Assembly (NCBI RefSeq): GCF_024346715.1
Contig: NZ_AP024852.1
Coordinates: 3,038,001-3,102,000, forward strand
DNA: 64,000 bases
Direction of reading: 5' to 3'
Source: Photobacterium swingsii
GTDB lineage: Bacteria; Pseudomonadota; Gammaproteobacteria; Enterobacterales; Vibrionaceae
Below, in pieces: positions 1 through 10,500 of the stretch (the first letter of the stretch is position 1; each line of letters opens with the position of its first letter). Under the pieces are notes generated by a model. That model searched no databases. It was given only the letters and a program-made list of their open reading frames with translations, and was not told the origin of the DNA. A program made the position numbers and the translations under genes.

Positions 1-248
1 GCCAATAACGGACGGTAGATCTCTAATCGATCACCATCACGCACGGTCGCATCTAATTTCACGTTACGGCTATACACACCCACCTTATTTTTCTTCAGGT
101 CGATGTCTGGGTACATTTCTAATACACCCGATTGCTCAATGATCGCCTGTACCTTGGTATCTGAGGTGATCGCGAGTTTAATCACTCGCTGAGCGGAAGG
201 CAGTGCATACACCACCTCCACATGAATTAACTTGTCGTCAGAAGCCAT
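1..248 (-). CDS. rnfH: RnfH/RatB family protein, 3' end beyond window
   Basis: The partial reading frame starts MASDDKLIHVEVVYALPSAQ and is still open at base 1. It shows the beta-grasp, ubiquitin-like pattern of the RnfH (RatB) family, with about 82 of the usual 90-100 residues present. Its start codon lies 11 bases inside the end of ratA, so the two are translationally coupled, as in the E. coli ratA-ratB pair. The cellular role of the family is not settled. The identification rests on the sequence pattern plus the neighbour. Confidence 0.88.
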   Translation of the reverse strand, partial: MASDDKLIHVEVVYALPSAQRVIKLAITSDTKVQAIIEQSGVLEMYPDIDLKKNKVGVYSRNVKLDATVRDGDRLEIYRPLL

Positions 249-672
249 AAATTTCTTTTGCTCGTTGCGTAAAAGCAGACACCATATTACTGGTTAACTC
301 TTTAAAGACTTTGCCAAATGCCATTTCAACAATCGCATTGGTAAATTCAAAGTCTAAATTCAGCTCAACTTTACATGCTTCAGCATCAAGTTCGATAAAT
401 TTCCAACCACCAGCTAGCTTCTGAAACGGCCCTTCAACGAGCTGCATTTCAATATTTTGAAAACTGGTTAACTGATTACGGGTAACAAATGTTTTCTTGA
501 TCCCCGCCTTCGCCACATCGACTGACGCCATCATGTGCAGATCGGAACTTTCAATCACTTTGGAGCCCGAACAACCTGGCAAAAAGGCAGGGTAAGACTC
601 AACATCGTTAACTAAATCAAACATTTGCTTGGCGCTAAAAGGGACTAACGCAGAGCGAGTGATCTGAGGCAT
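238..672 (-). CDS. ratA: RatA, START-like ribosome-association/ubiquinone-binding protein
   Basis: A 144-aa protein beginning MPQITRSALVPFSAKQMFDL, typical of the RatA/YfjG/Coq10 group (SRPBCC fold, polyketide cyclase-like). In E. coli RatA was described as blocking 70S formation by binding 50S subunits; relatives bind ubiquinone. The length is normal, and the fold signature NDVESYPAFLPGCSGSKV is near residues 22-39. It lies divergent to smpB, as in most gammaproteobacteria, and overlaps rnfH by 11 bases. A core housekeeping gene with nothing unusual. Confidence 0.93.
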   Translation of the reverse strand: MPQITRSALVPFSAKQMFDLVNDVESYPAFLPGCSGSKVIESSDLHMMASVDVAKAGIKKTFVTRNQLTSFQNIEMQLVEGPFQKLAGGWKFIELDAEACKVELNLDFEFTNAIVEMAFGKVFKELTSNMVSAFTQRAKEIYGF

Positions 673-833
673 AGTTTCTCCTTAACCCTTAGACGAAAGT
701 AATGATACCATTACTGCGCTAACAGCCAAAATAGGGAATGCAGCGCATAATCGCTTACCCAGTAAGCCAAATGAAGCCAGTATCCCCTTCGACCGCCCAA
801 AATCTGGCGGGACACAGAATAAAAAGAGTATTT

Positions 834-1316
834 ATGGCCAAGAAAAAACCAAGTAAACCGGGTAGCAATACCATTGCCAAAAACCGCTCCGCGCGTCATG
901 AGTTTTCGATTGAAGACGAATACGAAGCGGGCCTATCGCTACAAGGCTGGGAAGTAAAAGCCATTCGTGACGGTAAAATCAACATTTCAGAGAGTTACGT
1001 GTTCCTACGTAACGGCGAAGCCTTTATCTCTGGTGTGACGATCACCCCACTGAATGCCGCTTCTACCCACGTTGTTGCCGATCCAACACGCGTACGTAAG
1101 CTACTGCTTAACCGCCGTGAAATCCAGAAGTTAGAGCACGCGGTGAACCGTGATGGCGAAACCATTGTGGCATTAACCATGTACTGGAAGGCATCTTGGG
1201 TTAAAATTAAGATAGGCACAGCGCGAGGCAAGAAATTGCACGATAAGCGTAGTGACAGTAAAGATCGTGATTGGCAGCGTGATAAAGCGCGCATCATGAA
1301 ACACAGCGTAAGATAG
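834..1316 (+). CDS. smpB: SmpB, tmRNA-binding protein
   Basis: SmpB binds tmRNA and delivers it to stalled ribosomes in trans-translation. The 160-aa frame from ATG at 834 ([20 protein letters not shown]) has the full OB-fold core ([19 protein letters not shown]) and the basic C-terminal tail ([20 protein letters not shown]) that enters the mRNA channel. A longer in-frame extension from 738 is possible but lacks family similarity, so the start at 834 is preferred. It lies immediately upstream of ssrA, its RNA partner. Confidence 0.97.
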   Translation: MAKKKPSKPGSNTIAKNRSARHEFSIEDEYEAGLSLQGWEVKAIRDGKINISESYVFLRNGEAFISGVTITPLNAASTHVVADPTRVRKLLLNRREIQKLEHAVNRDGETIVALTMYWKASWVKIKIGTARGKKLHDKRSDSKDRDWQRDKARIMKHSVR

Positions 1317-1376
1317 TCAACTTGTGGCTAAGTGTTCGAATTTCATCCATAAACACTTGGCCATACTGTAATTTTG

Positions 1377-1404
1377 TTGACGCATATATAAAGTATGCTA
1401 GTAT
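1377..1404 (+). promoter_or_regulatory. Probable sigma-70 promoter of ssrA
   Basis: TTGACG at 1377-1382 and TAGTAT at 1399-1404 are separated by 16 bases, just upstream of the tmRNA 5' end. A mature 5' end near 1423 would follow RNase P trimming of a short leader. Inferred from sequence only. Confidence 0.55.
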
Positions 1405-1422
1405 CGAACGCGTAACACCTCT

Positions 1423-1792
1423 GGGGCTGATTTAGGATTCGACAGGATCACGAAGGCTTTGGGAGCATGTCGTGGGGCGGTTTGCCACGTTAAAAGCCGC
1501 AAAAAAATAGTCGCAAACGACGAAAACTACGCACTAGCAGCTTAATACCCTGCTAAGAGCGCTCCTGCCCTAGCTTCCGCTTGTAAGACGGGGAATAACA
1601 GGGGTTCAAACCCAAACAAGATAGCGAGGGAACCTTTGACTAGAGAGGTGAACCGCGAAATAGAATTCTGGTATGTATTCGCATAGCGTGTCTGTTCGCA
1701 GTGTCGGGTACGAGAATAAAGACAGACTAAGCATGTAGCGCCTCTGGTTAGACTGATTTTGGACGCGGGTTCAAATCCCGCCAGCTCCACCA
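1423..1792 (+). ncRNA. ssrA: tmRNA (ssrA)
   Basis: The 5' end GGGGCTGATTTAGGATTCGA and the 3' end GGTTCAAATCCCGCC-AGCTCCACCA form the alanine-tRNA-like domain; length is 370 nt. The tag frame starts at GCA 1513 and reads ANDENYALAA with TAA at 1543-1545, the same tag as E. coli. With SmpB it rescues stalled ribosomes and tags nascent chains for ClpXP/ClpAP. Its 3' end is the integration site of the island on its right, and the T-arm and CCA end are intact, so the gene should still be functional. Confidence 0.98.
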
Positions 1793-1794
1793 AA
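1779..1794 (+). repeat. Left attachment core (attL) in ssrA 3' end
   Basis: The 16-base segment CGCCAGCTCCACCAAA at the tmRNA 3' end recurs with one base missing as CGCCAGCCCACCAAA at 24894-24908. Together with the adjacent integrase this marks the two ends of the island. Integration at the ssrA 3' end by P4-type integrases is well documented. The intact copy on this side keeps the tmRNA functional. Confidence 0.75.
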
Positions 1795-1803
1795 TACACA
1801 TTT

Positions 1804-1829
1804 AAAGACGTCCCAGGACGTCTTTTTTT
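1804..1829 (+). terminator. Rho-independent terminator after ssrA
   Basis: AAAGACGTCC (1804-1813), a two-base loop and GGACGTCTTT (1816-1825) are followed by T residues. A terminator of different sequence but the same position occurs after the degenerate att site at 24918-24945, so this hairpin is probably carried by the island. Confidence 0.85.
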
Positions 1830-1905
1830 GTGCCTGCAATAACGCAAAATCAATGACTTAGCGTACTATAAGGTTCCATAGCATCCCACTGCTTCTTTGC
1901 ATTAT

Positions 1906-1954
1906 GGGTACACAGAAGGGTACACTGATTTTAGTCCCCTAATTTGGTGTACCC
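1906..1954 (+). promoter_or_regulatory. Repeated GGGTACAC sites upstream of the integrase (putative arm sites/operator)
   Basis: GGGTACAC occurs at 1906-1913 and 1918-1925, and inverted (GTGTACCC) at 1947-1954, ending three bases before the integrase ATG. The same motif is found near the right end of the island (24811-24818, 24824-24830). Its presence at both ends suggests arm-type binding sites for integrase or its directionality factor. The third site would also cover the translation start. This is inference from position and repetition. Confidence 0.5.
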
Positions 1955-1957
1955 ATT

Positions 1958-3199
1958 ATGGCTAAAACGACAACTAGACTATCAGACAAAGAGATCAAAG
2001 CATCTAAGCCAGATGATAAAGAATACAACCTTTTTGATGGCGATGGCTTACGTTTACGAATTAAGCCCAATGGTTCAAAACACTGGTTATTGAACTATTA
2101 CAGACCAACAAATGGTAAGCGAGCAAATCTAAGCTTGGGTAAGTATCCAGACCTTTCTCTTGCTAATGCACGTAAAAGTACAATGGAAGCAAAAGAGCTG
2201 ATCTCACTGGGAATAGATCCTCAAGAAGATAGAAAACGACAGCAACATGAACACAAAGCGGTTCACGAACATACTTTCATTAACGTTGCACAAAAATGGT
2301 TTGAAATAAAAAAGGACTCCGTCACTCCAGACTATGCCGTTGATATCTGGCGCTCTCTAGAGCTTCATGCTTTTCCATCTATCGCAACTATCCCAGTAAA
2401 AAATATTGATGCTCCCTTAATTATCGACCTTCTAAAACCCATTGAAGCGAAAGGAAGTTTAGAAACGGTTAAGCGACTATCGCAACGTCTAAATGAAGTC
2501 ATGAACTATGCTGCGAACTGTGGACTCGTAAAAGCCAATCCCCTAACTGGTATTCGTGCTGCTTTTAAAAAGCCCAAAAAAGAGAATATGGCCGCTCTCA
2601 AGCCAACTGAATTACCAGAGTTAATGGGAGCTATTGCAAATGCCAGTATAAAGCGCACTACACGCTGTTTAATTGAATGGCAGCTTCATACTATGACACG
2701 CCCTAGCGAAGCTTCTGGAGCTCGTTGGTGCGAAATTGACTGGGATGAAAAAGTTTGGACTATTCCCGCTGAACGAATGAAAAAAAGAAGAGATCATCGC
2801 ATCCCGTTAACGGAACAGATGCTTGAATTACTTGAAGTGATAAAACCTATCAGTGGACATAGAGAGTTCGTGTTTCCATCTGATCGAGATCCTAAGAAAC
2901 CATGTAACAGCCAAACGGCGAACATGGCACTTAAGCGTATGGGCTTTGCAGGAAGGCTTGTTAGTCATGGCCTGCGCTCACTAGCAAGTACAACACTTAA
3001 CGAGCAAGGTTTCGAAGCTGATTTAATTGAAGCAGCACTGGCCCACGTTGACGATAACCAAGTTCGCAGCGCATATAACCGTACCGATTACCTTGAGCGA
3101 CGCAAGCCAATGATGAGCTGGTGGAGCGGGCATATAACAGAGGCCGCCAAAGGCAGCCTCTCGGTAACAGGTACTAAAACCCTAAAAGTTATTGGCTGA
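1958..3199 (+). CDS. P4-type tyrosine recombinase (island integrase)
   Basis: A 413-aa site-specific recombinase, the usual length for P4-like integrases. The N-terminal DUF4102 arm-binding domain (residues 1-90, DKEIKASKPDDKEYNLFDGD) is followed by a core-binding domain and the catalytic domain. Visible catalytic residues are Arg in TMTRPSEASGARW (about 248), HGLR (about 337) and Tyr in the RSAYNRTDYLERR segment (about 372-378). It lies next to the ssrA 3' end and reads into the island, the classic layout. No Shine-Dalgarno is obvious; an inverted GTGTACCC repeat sits there instead. Confidence 0.95.
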   Translation: MAKTTTRLSDKEIKASKPDDKEYNLFDGDGLRLRIKPNGSKHWLLNYYRPTNGKRANLSLGKYPDLSLANARKSTMEAKELISLGIDPQEDRKRQQHEHKAVHEHTFINVAQKWFEIKKDSVTPDYAVDIWRSLELHAFPSIATIPVKNIDAPLIIDLLKPIEAKGSLETVKRLSQRLNEVMNYAANCGLVKANPLTGIRAAFKKPKKENMAALKPTELPELMGAIANASIKRTTRCLIEWQLHTMTRPSEASGARWCEIDWDEKVWTIPAERMKKRRDHRIPLTEQMLELLEVIKPISGHREFVFPSDRDPKKPCNSQTANMALKRMGFAGRLVSHGLRSLASTTLNEQGFEADLIEAALAHVDDNQVRSAYNRTDYLERRKPMMSWWSGHITEAAKGSLSVTGTKTLKVIG

Positions 3200-3208
3200 G
3201 GAATATTC

Positions 3209-3511
3209 ATGAAACAACTCAACTCTTATGACACAAAAGAAGAAGGCGAAGCGGCACTAGCGAAAATCGATGAGCCTAAACGCCTTGCTAGTGAACGTGA
3301 CAGCACAGAAACAATCTATAACTTATTCGGTATACCAAGCTGGGGAAACTTCTACAAGCTAGATATGTTTAATCTCGCCGAGCTCAAAGACATCGTTCAG
3401 AAAAAGCAAAACGGTCAACCTTATGACGAAAAAAAGCACCGAGAAATAATCACGATGCTTCAGTACGCAGCTAAAAGCTTTGATTTAAAAATTCCTAAGC
3501 ACTGGCTATAG
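3209..3511 (+). CDS. Unrecognised 100-aa protein co-transcribed with the integrase
   Basis: The gene starts 9 bases after the integrase stop behind GAGGA, so it is very probably in the same mRNA. The product is hydrophilic and helical with no signal peptide or membrane segment. A central stretch (TIYNLFGIPSWGNFYKLDMF) could be a small folded core. No family was recognised. A recombination accessory or excision factor is one possibility because of its position only. Confidence 0.7.
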   Translation: MKQLNSYDTKEEGEAALAKIDEPKRLASERDSTETIYNLFGIPSWGNFYKLDMFNLAELKDIVQKKQNGQPYDEKKHREIITMLQYAAKSFDLKIPKHWL

Positions 3512-3554
3512 CTTAAGCTTTAAGCCAGTACAGAGGATGCTAATTAGCATCCTC
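3501..3554. terminator. Two hairpins between convergent island genes
   Basis: ACTGGCT (3501-3507) pairs with AGCCAGT (3523-3529). Next, 3533-3554 is a perfect 22-base palindrome centred at 3543/3544 with arm GAGGATGCTAA. These lie between the 100-aa gene and the converging defence operon. A T-run is lacking, so termination may be Rho-assisted, or the palindrome may be a protein site. Confidence 0.5.
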
Positions 3555-3568
3555 CATGTAGGAACAAC

Positions 3569-6500
3569 CTAAAACGGACTTATAGAGAAACGCTCGTTAA
3601 GCTCCCAAGCACTTTCTTCACCAGAAACTTTCTTAACTACATCATGTTCTTCCAAATGAGCAAGAATCGATTGAACGCTACTCTCATCTAATCGCCCACG
3701 TCCATATGTTTTGCATAGTTTCTCAATCTCATCCAACAGTTCACGCGCAGTACGTTTCATTTGCTTGGGAAAACCCAATAGAACTAATGCAGCTTCAGGA
3801 GATAGTTTAATTTCTTTTGTTAATACGGTCTCCATTGCCCTAACGATTGCACCTAGACACAATACATCAGAAAGAAGACCAAGAGAGAAATCACCGTCGA
3901 CTGATACTATATTCTTAAGCAGCTTCATGAACCCTGGAAGCTTTTGATAAGTCGCTCCACCACTCCCATCAGCCCCATTTACAGTTAAGCACTTCATAAA
4001 CTGTACGGAATCGTGCATTACATGAAGAGACTTAGCGCGAGTTTGTGTCGATTGATCAGCCCATTTAACTTTAGCAAGCAACAAGTTAGCTAGTTGATCT
4101 TCAGACATATCTTCGATAGCCATATGGCTAAAAGCGAGCATTTTCAATAGCATCTTTTCAAGATATGTATTGTCATCCATAAACAGGATGTTTCTCTCTT
4201 CTAGTTGATCTTGGAACTCACTGACATTAATAAGATCTTTATGCTCGGTAGCAGAAACAACAAATGCACTCAGTGACAGGTCTTTGTCATTGAGTTTACC
4301 CTCAAGCTCTTTAATCTCTTGGTAAAGGCCAAACTTGGCATCATCCAAATTAAGGTTACGAATACCTTTTGGATCAACCAGAGCCAACCACTGCTTGTTC
4401 GTTTCATTGTCGACTAACCACAGTAGGAAATCTGGATAAAAGTTGCCTGCCGTAGCAAAGCCTAAACCCTTAGCCTTCGTGTCTGCATTTCTTAGTAGGT
4501 ACAAACTCTTATCACCAACGATCTCTTGCCCTCGTGGTGTTTTAAGAAATTTCTCCAAGTCTTCAATAAATTGAATCTCACTGTCACCATCAAAAGCTTT
4601 TGGTCTCATGCGTAAAGGCACATCTTGCTTTTTGTCGAGTGACATCAATGGATAATACAGGTGTCTGTCGAAGCTCACAGCAATAACGCCTGGAGCATCC
4701 CACTCTTTAGCGGCACCTAAATCTCCATTTGCAACAAGTTGGGACAACTCTTCTAACTTCTCTTTGTAGACTTCACCATCACTCGTGTCATCAATCTCAA
4801 AATGATACATATTAATCATTCCAGGATCTTCTTCATGCACCCTTGTCACTTCGTAGAACTGACCTTCATAAGCATTCTTAAGCGCTTTATAGAAGCGATC
4901 TGTAAAGTCACACAATAAACGGAGCATTATGTCTTCTTGCTTACGAACATCAGCAAATGATTTCAGCGTCAATTCACTAGATGGAATCAGCAAGGTATAC
5001 CAGTGGTTCTGATCTTCAGTATTGCCTAAACAGAAATCCATCAGTTTTTGTTTATCTAAACGTAAATTTGACCAACCACGTTGAAGCTTAAAAGCTTGTA
5101 ACTCTAGATACAGCCTATCGAAGTCAAAAGCAGCAATAACTTTAGGGTCCAATTTACCTTCATTACGCTGATCAATTAATACCTTTTCTTTTTTATCTGT
5201 AGTGCTTAGTGCTTCAAGCTTTGGATACAGATCCAGTTTGACATGTGCGGGTTTTAGCTTGCCTTTAAAATCCTCTGGGACTTCATAAAGATGAGGGAAG
5301 TAGACACGCTTGAAGCCCTTTTTCTGGTTATCTTTATAGCCATCTTTGAGCTTTAGTGTTTTCAATTTGTTTGCTGGCACATTTGCACGAGTCGGAAAAT
5401 CTAGTTCTAAGATTTCATCACTTTGAGGAATGCCCTCATCTTCAAGATACTGCTTAAACGTTGACATATAGTCAGCACGGACACCAAAGATATTGAGTGT
5501 TTCCAGTCTTTCTAAATGTACGCCTTTTGGACGTTGTGTCACTGTACTGCGCTTCAACGAATAGCCTTGCCCTTTAAGGCGAACACCACGCCCAAATAAC
5601 TGAATGATCTGCGAACCTTCACCTTTACCCATGTTAAGTAGGCCCATTGTCGATACGCGCCAGCTACTCCAGCCTTCAGTAAACTTCTTAGAACCTATAA
5701 GAACATGAATATCTGAATCTTTATCGTTGATTGTGTGGAACAACGTTGAAGCAAAGTCGTTCGACTCATAATCAAAATCCTCGTCTTCCTCACAAGCTTG
5801 ATAAAGCTTTGGAGAGTCACCAACGTTGATCAAGCCAAACGGTTCAGAAGTACCTACGCGCAGAGCAAGTTCACCTTTACTGCCTTTTAAGTTTTGAACA
5901 AGTAATCGTTGGCCAGTATGTGTCGCATTAAACAACTTTTTAATGATGTCAGCGTATACGTCACCGTTAAAAGTCATTAATGGTAAGAAACGCTTATCAA
6001 AGATGCTGCGCCCTTTAGTATCTAAAATTCGAGCCTTGTTCTGTATGAAGTCAGCAATCCAAGACTTTGCTTGATGTTCGTTATTTAAGAACCAAGCTAG
6101 GAATTTAAGAACCTCATGAATATCAGACGATTCACCGTCTTTCTTCGTTGATACAGAGTTACCAACAAATACCCATAGTGGCTTCTCGATGTTATATTCG
6201 TTGAGCTTGTCGGTATGCTTTGAGTAGAGATATTGCTGTTGGTAAAAGCTCAGCAAACACGCAGTAAAGTACTCATAACGCTTACTATCATCCGCATCCG
6301 GATCTTTGTCATTCTCTGGGTTTAGGTTAAGAATCAAGGACTCTTTACCGTAGCCATCACTGTAGAAGAACTTGTACGAGTAATCGAATAAAACACACTT
6401 ACCATACACTTCACGCGTCGCTTCTATACGCGCCTTTCTTTTTTCAGCATCGGTTAAAACTAGTTGAGCTTTCTGTTCATCATCGAGTTTATTGATTGCT

Positions 6501-7504
6501 TTAGTATCAAATAAGGTTTTAGCTTTTGTTTTTTGTAACTCTTCTTCGTTCTTTGCAACGGTATTACCTTTAGCAACGGCTTGCCCAAACGTTGCTGAGT
6601 ACTCAAAGGCAAAGCCGCCTTTAGTTAAAGTATCTCGGCGACGCATCCAAGCACCCGCAGCAGTACCAGTCCCCTTATGACCTTCATCAATCAAAACGAG
6701 GTTATTGCCTTCAAATGCTTCGACAGCAACCGTTTTATCACCCATTTCATCGGCAAGCTTATTAATATCAATAACTTCAATAAACTCGCGGTCGTGATGA
6801 CGGTCATTTTTATTAAAAGGTTTTACCTTATCAAACCCTGATTCATGCAATTCTTTCAAATGCTGATTAGAAAGACGCTCATCTGGTGTCAACAAGATGA
6901 TCTTGTCTGGATGTACGTTGCTATGACCATTTCTAAAATAATGCTGGTATTGCAAAATATTAACGTGCAGTAACAGAGTCTTACCTGAGCCTGTTGCATT
7001 CCAAAATGCCAGTTTGTTTAGATCGCTAAGCACGTAAAGCTGAAACATGTCTGCCTTGCCTTGTTCTTTGTTAAACTCTGTTAACTCAGCGTTCAAGCCA
7101 TCGAGCAGCTGTTGCTTCTTATTGAAATACCAGTCCAAATAGATCTCTGTAAATAACAGCGACAAGTACTGGAAGTACTTCATATTCATTACCGTATCTT
7201 CTTTACGGTTACGATACTCTGTTATTTGGTTCCAATGTTTGACAACATTCAGGTCATAACGACGCAGTTCATCAAGGTCGATACGATCGACCTCAAATAA
7301 GTTACTGCTTAGCTCTTGGAAAAACAGGGTTTGTCCGTCTTCATGAATGCCTTCAAAGCGATCATCGCCTAAACGACCTTTTAACCCCTCTAGTGTGCCG
7401 TCTTTAAAGAATCGATACATGTATCGGTTCAATACAAGCTGTTTATGGAAGCTCAGCTTCTTGGCACCTTTTTTAATGGCTTTAGCTGCTGATCTCTTAG
7501 CCAT
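3569..7504 (-). CDS. Res-like DEAD/DEAH helicase with PD-(D/E)xK nuclease motif
   Basis: A 1311-aa superfamily 2 helicase resembling type III restriction (Res) subunits. Visible motifs are Walker A ATGSGKT (170-176), DEGH (273-276) and motif VI GRGVRLKG (about 638). The C-terminal part has YPDFLLWL (about 1022) and ALVDPKG (about 1043), which fit a PD-(D/E)xK nuclease core (PD...DPK). It is the last gene of the operon, its start overlapping the methyltransferase stop by one base (TAATG). The likely role is ATP-driven translocation and cleavage of foreign DNA. The protein is longer than classical Res (about 970 aa) because of an extra C-terminal region of about 250 aa. Confidence 0.88.
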   Translation of the reverse strand: MAKRSAAKAIKKGAKKLSFHKQLVLNRYMYRFFKDGTLEGLKGRLGDDRFEGIHEDGQTLFFQELSSNLFEVDRIDLDELRRYDLNVVKHWNQITEYRNRKEDTVMNMKYFQYLSLLFTEIYLDWYFNKKQQLLDGLNAELTEFNKEQGKADMFQLYVLSDLNKLAFWNATGSGKTLLLHVNILQYQHYFRNGHSNVHPDKIILLTPDERLSNQHLKELHESGFDKVKPFNKNDRHHDREFIEVIDINKLADEMGDKTVAVEAFEGNNLVLIDEGHKGTGTAAGAWMRRRDTLTKGGFAFEYSATFGQAVAKGNTVAKNEEELQKTKAKTLFDTKAINKLDDEQKAQLVLTDAEKRKARIEATREVYGKCVLFDYSYKFFYSDGYGKESLILNLNPENDKDPDADDSKRYEYFTACLLSFYQQQYLYSKHTDKLNEYNIEKPLWVFVGNSVSTKKDGESSDIHEVLKFLAWFLNNEHQAKSWIADFIQNKARILDTKGRSIFDKRFLPLMTFNGDVYADIIKKLFNATHTGQRLLVQNLKGSKGELALRVGTSEPFGLINVGDSPKLYQACEEDEDFDYESNDFASTLFHTINDKDSDIHVLIGSKKFTEGWSSWRVSTMGLLNMGKGEGSQIIQLFGRGVRLKGQGYSLKRSTVTQRPKGVHLERLETLNIFGVRADYMSTFKQYLEDEGIPQSDEILELDFPTRANVPANKLKTLKLKDGYKDNQKKGFKRVYFPHLYEVPEDFKGKLKPAHVKLDLYPKLEALSTTDKKEKVLIDQRNEGKLDPKVIAAFDFDRLYLELQAFKLQRGWSNLRLDKQKLMDFCLGNTEDQNHWYTLLIPSSELTLKSFADVRKQEDIMLRLLCDFTDRFYKALKNAYEGQFYEVTRVHEEDPGMINMYHFEIDDTSDGEVYKEKLEELSQLVANGDLGAAKEWDAPGVIAVSFDRHLYYPLMSLDKKQDVPLRMRPKAFDGDSEIQFIEDLEKFLKTPRGQEIVGDKSLYLLRNADTKAKGLGFATAGNFYPDFLLWLVDNETNKQWLALVDPKGIRNLNLDDAKFGLYQEIKELEGKLNDKDLSLSAFVVSATEHKDLINVSEFQDQLEERNILFMDDNTYLEKMLLKMLAFSHMAIEDMSEDQLANLLLAKVKWADQSTQTRAKSLHVMHDSVQFMKCLTVNGADGSGGATYQKLPGFMKLLKNIVSVDGDFSLGLLSDVLCLGAIVRAMETVLTKEIKLSPEAALVLLGFPKQMKRTARELLDEIEKLCKTYGRGRLDESSVQSILAHLEEHDVVKKVSGEESAWELNERFSISPF

Positions 7505-10500
7505 TACAGAGTCTCCTCTGCGAACATTTTGCTCAGAAACTCAGGTTCAATCTGACGTAGTTTCAACGTACGGGTAATTTCACCATCTTCATCATCAGAA
7601 GTGAATGCCGTTGGTAAGTTGTGGTCACCATTGATGTAGATAACATCGAATGTCTGCTCTTTAGCATATAGATCAAATCGATTAGCGTACTTTGTCAATT
7701 CTTCATAACCAATCTTGTCGCAATCTCGCCATAACACCAACGCACGCTCACCATTAGGGAGACTACCTTCCAACCTAATGTAACCATGTTTTACATTTGA
7801 CTCTCTCGTTTTTACATTTAAACCAATTAAGTAATTAAAAGTCTCAACCAGATCAATACCTTCCGACTCAATTGCCCCTGCCGAATCAGTAGCAATATTC
7901 ATTTGATAATCAAATGGTTTACTAAAATCATCTGTATTGAGTAACGAATCTTTACTTTCAACATCAAGCATATATTTGACTAAGTAATCACTTTCCAACT
8001 GTTTATCTGAACTTGAAAACAGATCTTTAGTGAACGTGTGCTCTCTTAAAACAATATTATTCAGAGTATCTTCATAGCTTTCTAACTTAATCGTTTTAAA
8101 AATCACGGATTGGTATTCAGAGTTTTGTGGTTTCCCCTCACTCCATAGACTTGAAAATGCAGCTTTGAGAACTCGCGGCTTAGTCACCTGTTCAAAATAT
8201 TGACCTTGTTCAACAAGTATAAATTTCCTGTTACCTGAATCCTTCCTATTAAGATTTAAGACAGCATGCCCTGTAGTAGCAGAGCCTGCAAAATAATCAA
8301 CAACTAAACTGTCCTTTTCGCCCGCTCCCGCTACCTTTAAACAGTCTTCAACAGCGTGAATTGATTTTGGGTAAGAGAACGCACTACTAGTACCAAACAT
8401 TTTCTTAATTAATGCTGTTCCGTGCTCAGTCGCAGAGTATTTTGCATCTGCCCAAAATGACAATGGCTGAACGCCTGCGTTAGGTCTTCTACGATAATAG
8501 ACAAAGTACCTACCGTCATCTTGTTGAACTGCTTTTAATTCAGATATCATTTCTCTGACACGATCACGGCTTAAGTACCAACGGCCCATAGTCTCATCAT
8601 CACGCACAGGCCAAATCAGCTTCTCACCGGCGCTTTCTGTTTGCACATTTATATACTCTTCTGTTTCAGGATCATATGTACACTCGGCAAGAGACAGCAC
8701 ACCATCTGAATCTAAAAGAAATGGGTAGCACATTGTTGGACGGTCTTTTTGTGCTGCGCCACCGCCTGCTTTTCGAAGCATTTCCCAGAAATAGCGACCA
8801 TGTTCATCACTATCTCTGTACCTCGCAAGTTGGTCTTCGGAGCGTTCTAACCTTTGAATTGCCGTATCTTCATTATTTCTCGCAAACAAAGCATACTCAT
8901 GTGCTAATGCAAATCCATTCGGAATAGGCCTACCAGATGGTTTAATTCTAATAGCAACGGTTCCTGCGAGTTCGTCATAAACTTGCTCCATCAATTTTGC
9001 TAAATTGTGTAACTCGTAATCATCGATAGTGACACATGCAATGCCGCTTTGGTCGAGAAGATACTTACCTTGGATTAAACGTTCTTCCATTAAGGCTAAC
9101 CACGATGAGTCTCTGAATCCATTCTTATATAAAATAGGACCAGCATCGGTGTTATATGGAGGGTCTAAGTAAAGAACATTTGCTTTACCTTGATATTTAG
9201 TTTGAAGCAGTTGAAGAGCTTGATAATTATCACTTTGCACTAGAAGGCCATCCGTAGATTCTTCTAGATTCTCAATTTGATTCAATACCTCAGATTTAAG
9301 TTGAAGTGGAAGCAGAGTCGTATCAACTATCAACCCTCTATTCAATTTCATATACTCTGTTGTTCTATCAGATTTAGGCTCGATAAAACCTAAATCAAGC
9401 CATTGCTGCCATTGCGCATCAACCACAGAAATTGCTTCATATAGCGACTCATCTAGCTTATCTAATGTGATTGAATAATTGGATGACACAATAAACTTTT
9501 TCTTGGCCCAAAGTTTCTTTTGGAAGTTTTCCAATTGAGCTAAAAACGTAACAAGTTCTTGTGCAATCGAGCGCAAACACTGAATCATTCTCAGTTGCTT
9601 TTCTATATTTCCAAATACCTCTGCATTCTGCAGGTTATCCAGATTCATCACTTCATTTTTGATATAAAAATCCAACTCATTGTTGAGGAATTCACCAAGA
9701 TTTTTATGAATGAAGTAATCTGCTGTATTACGTTGCGTATAAGTAGTTAAATGGCGCTCAAGCTCTGTTCGATTCGGATTTTTTTCTGTCGGAGCTCTCT
9801 TCGTAATGTCAGCCCAACTACTTTGAACTAATTCATCTTCTAGAACAGAAGCAATCGAAGCTTGGACTAAAACATCTTGTTTAGTACCTTTCTTCATCAC
9901 TTTGTACTCAAAGTGAATAACAAGTTCTTCTTCACCATCAGCTTTATGAACTTCCACTGGCTGATATTCTACTTCGCACTCTTCGCCGTCTTCATCCAGT
10001 TTAGTTCGCTTGTGAGGCTCGATGAGTACAAAGCGTCGGTCCGCATCATTATCTTTTCGGTTATCTTTTGCGGTATCAGCAGCTAATAGCTTAAAGCTGA
10101 CCTTACGACCATCATCAAGCTTGAATGAATAGTTAGCGAAGTTCTCTCCACTTTTAATGTAATACTGGTCTTTGTTTGCCCAGTGCAGCATAACCTCTTC
10201 ACCAGCATAAGGGATTGCGTAGGTGTCGCCTTTATAGCGGCGCTTGCTGATAAAGTCGCCGTCATCATAATAACGAGAAAAGAATGTCAAAAGATGAGAG
10301 AACACTGCACTCTCATGCTCATTTGCACCTTGAGCCGATTGTGCGATTTGATTTTGAAGGTCTTTTACTTTTGGGATGCCACTTGGATCGACACCAAGCG
10401 CTTCGGCTCCTTTTATTGCTTCAGCAAGATGCTTCTCAAGTTCTTCCTTGTTCGCATTACCCGCTTCAGAAAGTGCTGCTTGGACTTTTGCTTTTAGCTT

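Noticed and set aside
1542..1853. A 103-codon minus-strand frame over ssrA
   Set aside because: It lies antisense to tmRNA and its terminator; explained by the RNA gene.
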